Below, piece after piece: positions 13,465-17,428 of a stretch of DNA of 17,428 nt. The stretch covers positions 1 through 17,428 of the forward strand of contig CBDURC010000029.1 in the NCBI GenBank assembly GCA_965369635.1. The letters run 5' to 3'. The stretch is from UBA3071 sp965369635. Lineage in GTDB: Bacteria > Chloroflexota > Anaerolineae > UBA3071. The notes under the pieces were generated by a model. That model was not told the DNA's origin. It did no database searches and saw only the letters and a program-made list of their open reading frames with translations. Within the stretch, counting starts at the first letter, position 1, and each line of letters opens with the position of its first letter. The position numbers and the translations under genes are program-made.

Positions 13465-14673
13465 ATGTTCATTCTCTACTGCACCATCCCCCATTTCGCC
13501 GCTGCCCTGGCTCGGCGAGACGATCCGAGTCTGAGAGACCGTCCGCTGGTGCTGATCGGCCCCCGGCGACAGGTTTTCGCTATCTCGGCCGAGGTAGCCG
13601 CGTGCGGCATCGTCGTTGGCCTGACGGCCCGAACCGCCGAGGTGCGCTGCCCCGAGGCGCGGCTGTTAGAGGCAGATGTGGCCCGCTATCGGCAGGAGTT
13701 CGAGACGCTGCTGCAGCTTCTGGAGTTCAGCAGCCCCAGAGTAGAGCCGCACGGCTGGGGTGCAGCCTACGTGGATCTGGGCGACCTGGCCCGAAACCAC
13801 GCCGAGGGTGTGGCGCTCTGCAGCGAGATCGGGAGAACAGTGCGGCAAGAGCTAGGGGAGACACTGCAGCCAGCGCTGGGCTGGAACAGCAGCAAGTTCA
13901 CAGCCCAGGCCGCCGCCCGGCGCACCCGACCAGGGCATCTCCTGGGCGTGGCGGCGGTGCGGGAGAGGGCCTTCCTCAAGCCACTGCCGGTGCCGCTGCT
14001 ACCGCTGGGAGAGGATGCCCTGCGGCGTCTCGGCTTCCTGGGGCTGCGCACGCTGGGACAATATGCGGCGCTGCCTTCAGCGGCGGTGTGGCAGCAGTTC
14101 GGACGGGCCGGACGGCTGGCGCAGCGCTGTGCTCGTGGCCAGGATGACCGCCCCGTGGTATCCCGCTCGCACGAACACCGCCTGATGGCTGATTGCGAGT
14201 TCGAGGTTCCCCTGACCGAGCGCGAACGACTGTTGGCGGCGCTACGGCAACTGGTCTCGCCGCTGCTGGTGGAACTGCGAGGAAACCTGCAAGCCTGCGG
14301 GCAACTGCGGCTGACGGTGCGCTTTGCCGACGGCACCGCCCAGGAGCGGGGTCGCACCTTCCTTTTCCCTACGGCGGAGGAGGCACGGGTCATGCTGGTC
14401 CTGAGGCAGTTGCTGGATGGCCTGCGCTGGCAAGCCGGGGCCGAGGCCTTGGAGGTGATCTTGGAACGGATCCAGGACGCCGTGGCCGAGCAGTTGCCCC
14501 TCTTCCCGGCCGGGCCTGCCCTGAGCGGAGCCAAAGGAAACGAGCGGGAGCGCAAGCTGCGGAAGGTGCAGCAGGTCCTGGCGGCCCGCTTCGGCGCCCA
14601 TAGGCTGCGGCGGGCGGTGCTGTCCCAGCCCGGTGCACCCTTGCCGGAGTGGCGGGTCGGATGGCTGGATTGA
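13465..14673 (+). CDS. imuB: ImuB: catalytically inactive Y-family polymerase homologue with beta-clamp motif
   Basis: The 402-residue protein has the palm, finger and thumb layout of Y-family polymerases (SSKFTAQAAARRTRPG resembles the NKxxAKxAS segment; LPLGEDALRRLGFLGLRTLG is the helix-hairpin-helix thumb). All three metal-binding acidic positions appear lost: the DinB Asp8 site reads CTIPHF with Thr7, and the SIDEAYLD site reads GWGAAYVD (Gly99-Ala100 in place of Asp-Glu). The region after the little finger contains QLPLF at residues 343-347, a textbook beta-clamp binding pentapeptide. These features define ImuB, the scaffold that brings DnaE2 to the clamp, rather than an active Pol IV. 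The gene follows imuA by 112 bases on the same strand. The linker directly after the clamp motif (PALSGAKGN) is encoded by a dispersed-repeat word. Confidence 0.93.
   Translation: MFILYCTIPHFAAALARRDDPSLRDRPLVLIGPRRQVFAISAEVAACGIVVGLTARTAEVRCPEARLLEADVARYRQEFETLLQLLEFSSPRVEPHGWGAAYVDLGDLARNHAEGVALCSEIGRTVRQELGETLQPALGWNSSKFTAQAAARRTRPGHLLGVAAVRERAFLKPLPVPLLPLGEDALRRLGFLGLRTLGQYAALPSAAVWQQFGRAGRLAQRCARGQDDRPVVSRSHEHRLMADCEFEVPLTERERLLAALRQLVSPLLVELRGNLQACGQLRLTVRFADGTAQERGRTFLFPTAEEARVMLVLRQLLDGLRWQAGAEALEVILERIQDAVAEQLPLFPAGPALSGAKGNERERKLRKVQQVLAARFGAHRLRRAVLSQPGAPLPEWRVGWLD
14515..14537 (+). repeat. Dispersed CTGAGCGGAGCC-AAAGG word inside imuB
   Basis: CCCTGAGCGGAGCCAAAGG resembles the CTGAGC-GAAGTC-GAAGG type of short repeat found scattered in many Chloroflexota genomes. 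Here it is read in frame as part of the ImuB linker, a few residues after QLPLF. Confidence 0.5.
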
Positions 14674-14705
14674 GGGAGAATGGAGGATGGATGAAGGAAA
14701 ATGAA

Positions 14706-14733
14706 GGATGGAGGATGGAGGATGGAGGATGGA
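14706..14733. repeat. Four perfect tandem copies of GGATGGA
   Basis: Exactly four 7-base units follow each other, with degenerate relatives at 14681-14700. Similar purine-rich sequence recurs at 15652-15697. The repeat lies between the convergent imuB and toxin-remnant ends. Confidence 0.85.
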
Positions 14734-14745
14734 TTGAAGCAGAGA

Positions 14746-15109
14746 TCAAGGAGTAGAGTCGTACTCAGCGCCGAGGAACAGCAACTGATTCTGCAATTCC
14801 TCGGCCGAGAAGCGATTCAACAGATTCTCCATCCGACGCAGCCAGGCACTAACGGCCGAATGGCCAATGAGGATGATGATACCCCAGTGCTCCCGTCCGC
14901 CCTCCACCCATGTTGCATGTACCCCGATCTGAGACAAGGAGAAGGGGAGAGGGGGAGAGGGGGAGACAAGGAGACCTTTGGTATGATCGAGGACTCACAA
15001 GCCGTATGTCCCCTTGTCTCCTTGTCCCCCTGTCTCAGACGGCCAGCCGCACGCCAGCATCCTCATCGAAGTACAGCCGGGCGACGAGGGAGCTCAGTTC
15101 CGTCACCAT
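14746..15109 (-). pseudogene. Disrupted DUF5615-type (PIN-like) toxin gene
   Basis: An ATG at 15107-15109, overlapping the antitoxin stop by 7 bases, starts a frame with ARLYFDEDAGVRLAV, the N-terminus of DUF5615 proteins with its acidic DED. The frame stops after 24 codons (TGA at 15035-15037). The family's C-terminus reappears at 14746-14930: EGGREHWGIIILIG, then WLRRMENLLNRFSAEELQNQ. The roughly 30-residue core, including the usual VTHN/RDF part, is absent, and the space holds about 110 bases of repeat (14928-15039). The gene is therefore broken in the middle and the toxin should be inactive. The intact antitoxin upstream is the expected DUF433 partner. Assignment of both halves is by pattern recognition. 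Confidence 0.65.
14928..15039. repeat. Repeat-rich inverted segment replacing the toxin core
   Basis: TCTGAGACA (14928-14936) and TGTCTCAGA (15031-15039) are perfect terminal inverted repeats. Inside them the AGACAAGGAGA and GGGGGAGAG words on the left are mirrored by TGTCTCCTTGTCCCC on the right. About 40 bases of non-repetitive sequence remain in the centre (14973-15008). Confidence 0.7.
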
Positions 15110-15585
15110 CGCCCCGGTTCACTGTGAACGACCGCCACACCCTCGGCGACTTTCTCGACTTTCAAGCGCTGCTTGGCAATCACCCGCTCGGACTGGCTCT
15201 CTTCGATAAGCCTGTCTATCTCAGGTTGGTGATCGTAGTAGTACGAGAGAGCATCGTAAACCTGGGTCGCGGTCAGGTGAGGAAGAGCAGCCAGGATGTC
15301 ATCCACCGACTGGCCGGCCTGGACCCGCTCGACGATGTGACGCACGGAGATGCGGGTCCTTCGGATGATGGGCTCGCCCCCGCTGATGTCGGGCCGGCAG
15401 ACAATCCGAGGGTGTCCTTCCGCTGCCCGGTCAACCAGGGCGTTGTAGTCCTCGTAGCGGACCAAAACGGCCTTGGGGCGGCTGTAGCGGGTGATGAAAT
15501 AGGGCTCGCCGGTGGCCTCCAGCGTGGCCAGGATGTCTTTGAGTTTCTGTCTCACTTCACTAACGGGGATGATCTGGACCGCCAT
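15103..15585 (-). CDS. Phd/YefM-DUF433 fusion antitoxin
   Basis: The 160-residue protein joins two antitoxin-type modules. Residues 1-57 are a Phd/YefM DNA-binding domain (VSEVRQKLKDILATL, then YFITRYSRPKAVLVRYEDY). Residues 58-130 are a DUF433 domain (RPDISGGEPIIRRTRISV, HIVERVQAGQSVDDIL, ALSYYYDHQPEID). A basic tail follows. DUF433 proteins normally pair with DUF5615 toxins, and the broken toxin gene indeed overlaps this stop. The ATG has GGAGG six bases before it. A palindrome (TTGTCT/AGACAA) upstream is a plausible site for autoregulation by the Phd part. Since the toxin is disrupted, this is now an orphan antitoxin. It sits in opposite orientation between imuB and the dnaE2 arm. In a few related systems the fusion could be a stand-alone regulator instead. 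Confidence 0.85.
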   Translation of the reverse strand: MAVQIIPVSEVRQKLKDILATLEATGEPYFITRYSRPKAVLVRYEDYNALVDRAAEGHPRIVCRPDISGGEPIIRRTRISVRHIVERVQAGQSVDDILAALPHLTATQVYDALSYYYDHQPEIDRLIEESQSERVIAKQRLKVEKVAEGVAVVHSEPGRW

Positions 15586-15602
15586 GAGTCACCTCCATGT
15601 GC

Positions 15603-15622
15603 TTGTCTGTTGTACAAGACAA
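15603..15622. promoter_or_regulatory. Candidate operator palindrome upstream of the antitoxin
   Basis: TTGTCT (15603-15608) and AGACAA (15617-15622) are perfect 6-base arms around 8 bases, about 20 bases before the antitoxin start. Phd-type antitoxins usually repress their own promoters at such palindromes. It does not fit the LexA consensus. Confidence 0.45.
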
Positions 15623-15651
15623 TGACACATCCACACGGAGATCTTGTCAAA

Positions 15652-15744
15652 TGGATGATGGAGAGGTGGAGAGTGAAGGATGGATGGTGGAAATGGAAAG
15701 TGGGGGTCCATTCTCCAATTGCCAACCTCAAACCTCCAACTTCC
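15652..15744. repeat. Purine-rich GGATGG spacer and inverted GGAAGTTGGAGG word
   Basis: Degenerate GGATGG/GGAGAG units fill 15652-15705. They are followed by CCTCCAACTTCC (15733-15744), the inverse of 11283-11294. I see no LexA box or clear promoter for the DUF6504-like gene in this stretch. Confidence 0.5.
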
Positions 15745-15757
15745 ATGAGGAGCAGCC

Positions 15758-16015
15758 ATGACACGACTATGGCCTGAAGGGGAGCCGGTGGAGATGTGGG
15801 GCAGGGAGGAGACGCCGGCTGGTTTCGAGTGGCAGGGGGAGCCCCATCGCATCCTGGAACTTTGCAATCGCTGGCGGGTGCACACCCGCTGGTGGGAGCC
15901 GGAGCAGGCCATCTGGCGGGAGTACCTGAAGGTGGCCACCGATACGGGGCTCCTGTGCCTGATCTATCGCGACCTGCTCAAGGGCGGCTGGTTCCTGGCC
16001 CGGCTGTACGACTGA
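15758..16015 (+). CDS. DUF6504-like small protein of the imuB/dnaE2 cassette
   Basis: The 85-residue, Trp- and Arg-rich protein has a compact beta-type pattern: GFEWQGEPHRILELCNRWRV, WWEPEQAIWREYLKVAT, GLLCLIYRDLLKGGWFLARLYD. Six or more Trp residues and an ending in LARLYD recall the DUF6504 family, small proteins encoded beside imuB and dnaE2 in several phyla. It has no signal peptide or membrane segment. GAGGAG lies five bases before the ATG, and the dnaE2 start follows its stop by 13 bases, so the two genes are translationally close. No function is known to me; the position suggests a part in DnaE2-dependent lesion bypass. The gene is probably real in view of its strong ribosome binding site and tight spacing. 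Confidence 0.7.
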   Translation: MTRLWPEGEPVEMWGREETPAGFEWQGEPHRILELCNRWRVHTRWWEPEQAIWREYLKVATDTGLLCLIYRDLLKGGWFLARLYD

Positions 16016-16028
16016 GGTCTGAGGCAAC

Positions 16029-17428
16029 GTGGCAACGAAGACTGAGTACACTGAATACGTCGAGTTGCATTGCCATAGTCACTACTCCCTGCTCGACGGC
16101 GCTTCGTCGCCGGAGTCGCTGGTGGAACAGGCGACGGAATTGGGCTATCCAGCGCTGGCGCTCACCGATCACGACGGGCTGTACGGAGCGGTGCGCTTCT
16201 GGCAGGCAGCCAGACAGTGGGGAATCCAGCCTATCATCGGCGCCGAGGTCACGCTGGACGACGCCTGCCCTGACTATGCCGTGCAAGGCCAAAAGGAGCA
16301 GCGTCGAAGAGGGCACCACCTGACGCTGCTGGCAGAGACGCAGGCAGGCTACGGCAACCTCAGCCGATTGATCAGCGCCGGACAACTGGCCGGACAGAAG
16401 GGACAGCCCCAACTGACGCTGGAGACGCTGTCCGACCACGCCGAGGGCCTGATCTGCCTCTCCGGCTGCCGCCAGGGGGCGGTGGCCTCGGCGCTGCTGG
16501 CCAAGGACAGAGGCAGGGCCTATGGTACTGCCGCTCACCTGCACGAGATCTTCGGCCCCGACCGCTTCTGGATCGAGTTGCAGCGGCATTATCTGCCGAC
16601 CGACGGTCGGCTGGTAGCGGAGTTGACGGCCCTGGCCTGCCAACTAGGCGTGGGTTTCGTGGCCACCAACAACGTCCACTACGCCCAGCGATCCAGCCAG
16701 CGGCTGCACGACGTCCTGACCTGCGTCCGTCACCGCACCACCCTCCACGAAGCGCTGGCCGGCGGGCTGTTGCACCCCAACTCCGAGCGCTTCCTCAAGC
16801 CGCCACAAGAGATGTCCGCCCTCTTCGCCGATTTGCCGCGGGCGCTGCGCAACACAATGGCCATCGCCGAGCGCTGCCAGGTCAGTATGGACTTCTCAGA
16901 GCAGCGGCTGCCTGCCTTCTCCGTGCCCCAAGGCCACACCCCGGCGACCTACCTGCGCACCCTCTGCGAAGAGGGACTGCAGCGCAAGTTCGACCCCATC
17001 ACGCCGCAGGCCAGAGCCCAACTGGATCACGAGCTGGTCGTCATCGAGCGCACGGAGCTAGCTGGCTACTTCCTGGTCGTCTGGGACATCGTGCGCTTCG
17101 CCCGTTTGCGGTCCATCCGCTGCCAGGGGCGGGGCTCGGCGGCCAACTCGCTGGTGACCTACCTCCTGGAGATCACGCCGGTGGACCCGCTGCGCCACAA
17201 CCTGCTCTTCGAGCGCTTCCTGAGCGAGGGGGCACACACCATGCCAGACATCGACGTGGACTTCGCCGCCGACCGGCGAGAGGAGGTCATTCAGTACGTC
17301 TACGAGCGTTACGGCGAGGAGCACGTGGCCATGGTCTGCAACGTGGTCACCTACCGCGCCCGCTCGGCACTGCGGGACGTGGCCAAGACGCTGGCCTTCC
17401 CGCCGGATGTCGTTGACCGGGCGGCCAA
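16029..17428 (+). CDS. dnaE2: Error-prone DNA polymerase III alpha subunit DnaE2 (3' end outside window)
   Basis: The visible 466 residues are a C-family polymerase. An N-terminal PHP domain begins at ELHCHSHYSLLDGASSPE (12-29) with ALTDHDGLYG following. The palm begins with QGRGSAANSLVTYLL and holds PDIDVDF (406-412), where Asp409 and Asp411 should be two of the three catalytic acids; the third lies beyond the edge. The stretch REEVIQYVYERYGEEHVAMV and TYRARSALRDVAKTL, and the PHP wording, favour DnaE2 over the replicative DnaE1, as does the imuA/imuB context. The GTG at 16029 follows an in-frame stop closely and has TGAGG four bases before it; no ATG competes. The enzyme would extend past lesions, held at the clamp by ImuB. 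No LexA box was found directly upstream, so it depends on read-through or on an unrecognised promoter. Confidence 0.93.
   Translation, partial: MATKTEYTEYVELHCHSHYSLLDGASSPESLVEQATELGYPALALTDHDGLYGAVRFWQAARQWGIQPIIGAEVTLDDACPDYAVQGQKEQRRRGHHLTLLAETQAGYGNLSRLISAGQLAGQKGQPQLTLETLSDHAEGLICLSGCRQGAVASALLAKDRGRAYGTAAHLHEIFGPDRFWIELQRHYLPTDGRLVAELTALACQLGVGFVATNNVHYAQRSSQRLHDVLTCVRHRTTLHEALAGGLLHPNSERFLKPPQEMSALFADLPRALRNTMAIAERCQVSMDFSEQRLPAFSVPQGHTPATYLRTLCEEGLQRKFDPITPQARAQLDHELVVIERTELAGYFLVVWDIVRFARLRSIRCQGRGSAANSLVTYLLEITPVDPLRHNLLFERFLSEGAHTMPDIDVDFAADRREEVIQYVYERYGEEHVAMVCNVVTYRARSALRDVAKTLAFPPDVVDRAA

Noticed and set aside
13465..14673. imuB as active DNA polymerase IV (dinB)
   Set aside because: All three metal-binding acidic positions are replaced, and the context is an ImuA/DnaE2 cassette.
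14681..14735. Possible CRISPR array
   Set aside because: The units are contiguous 7-base tandem copies without spacers; no cas gene is near.
14701..15777. A 358-codon plus-strand frame between imuB and the DUF6504-like gene
   Set aside because: It starts in the GGATGGA repeat and passes antisense through the toxin remnant and antitoxin; no family features.

Overview
The window is GC-rich, densely coded bacterial DNA. I think it comes from a Chloroflexota bacterium, most likely Anaerolineae-like. This rests on the gene content (tungsten-type aldehyde oxidoreductase, membrane pyrophosphatase, an imuA/imuB/dnaE2 cassette with a Gram-positive-type LexA box) and on spacers filled with short word-like dispersed repeats, a habit I associate with that phylum. 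The taxonomy is inference, not proof.

Left part (1-7000, all minus strand, read right to left): membrane H+-pyrophosphatase (hppA), a double-GAF protein with a histidine-kinase-like but degenerate C-terminus, a receiver-histidine kinase fusion, a receiver with a helical TPR-like tail, a stand-alone tandem-ACT protein like the aspartokinase regulatory subunit, and the first 162 codons of an F-type ATPase beta subunit (atpD), cut by the window edge. Gaps are short and two genes overlap by ATGA, so this looks like one long transcription unit. It places a phosphorelay between two ion-translocating energy enzymes.

Middle part (7000-12141, all minus): aldehyde:ferredoxin oxidoreductase and an iron-type alcohol dehydrogenase form an alcohol/aldehyde oxidation pair. 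Then come a probable remnant of a peptide-type ABC permease, an SCP2-like lipid-carrier protein and formamidopyrimidine-DNA glycosylase (mutM).

Right part (12142-17428): an SOS mutagenesis cassette on the plus strand. A consensus sigma70 promoter (TTGACA-N17-TATAAT) has a perfect LexA palindrome (GAACATATGTTC) in its spacer. It precedes imuA (RecA-like), imuB (a catalytically dead Y-family polymerase with a beta-clamp motif), a DUF6504-like small protein and dnaE2 (partial). Between imuB and the dnaE2 arm lies an opposite-strand toxin-antitoxin locus. It has an intact Phd-DUF433 fusion antitoxin and a DUF5615-like toxin gene whose core has been replaced by a repeat-rich inverted-repeat segment.

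The most interesting signals are: (1) a MITE-like palindromic segment upstream of imuA, bounded by a 10-bp direct repeat whose right copy contains the -35 box of the SOS promoter; (2) the disrupted toxin; (3) the hppA-phosphorelay-ACT-atpD operon with a pseudokinase/kinase split; and (4) many families of short repeats in the spacers, one of which has entered the imuB reading frame.
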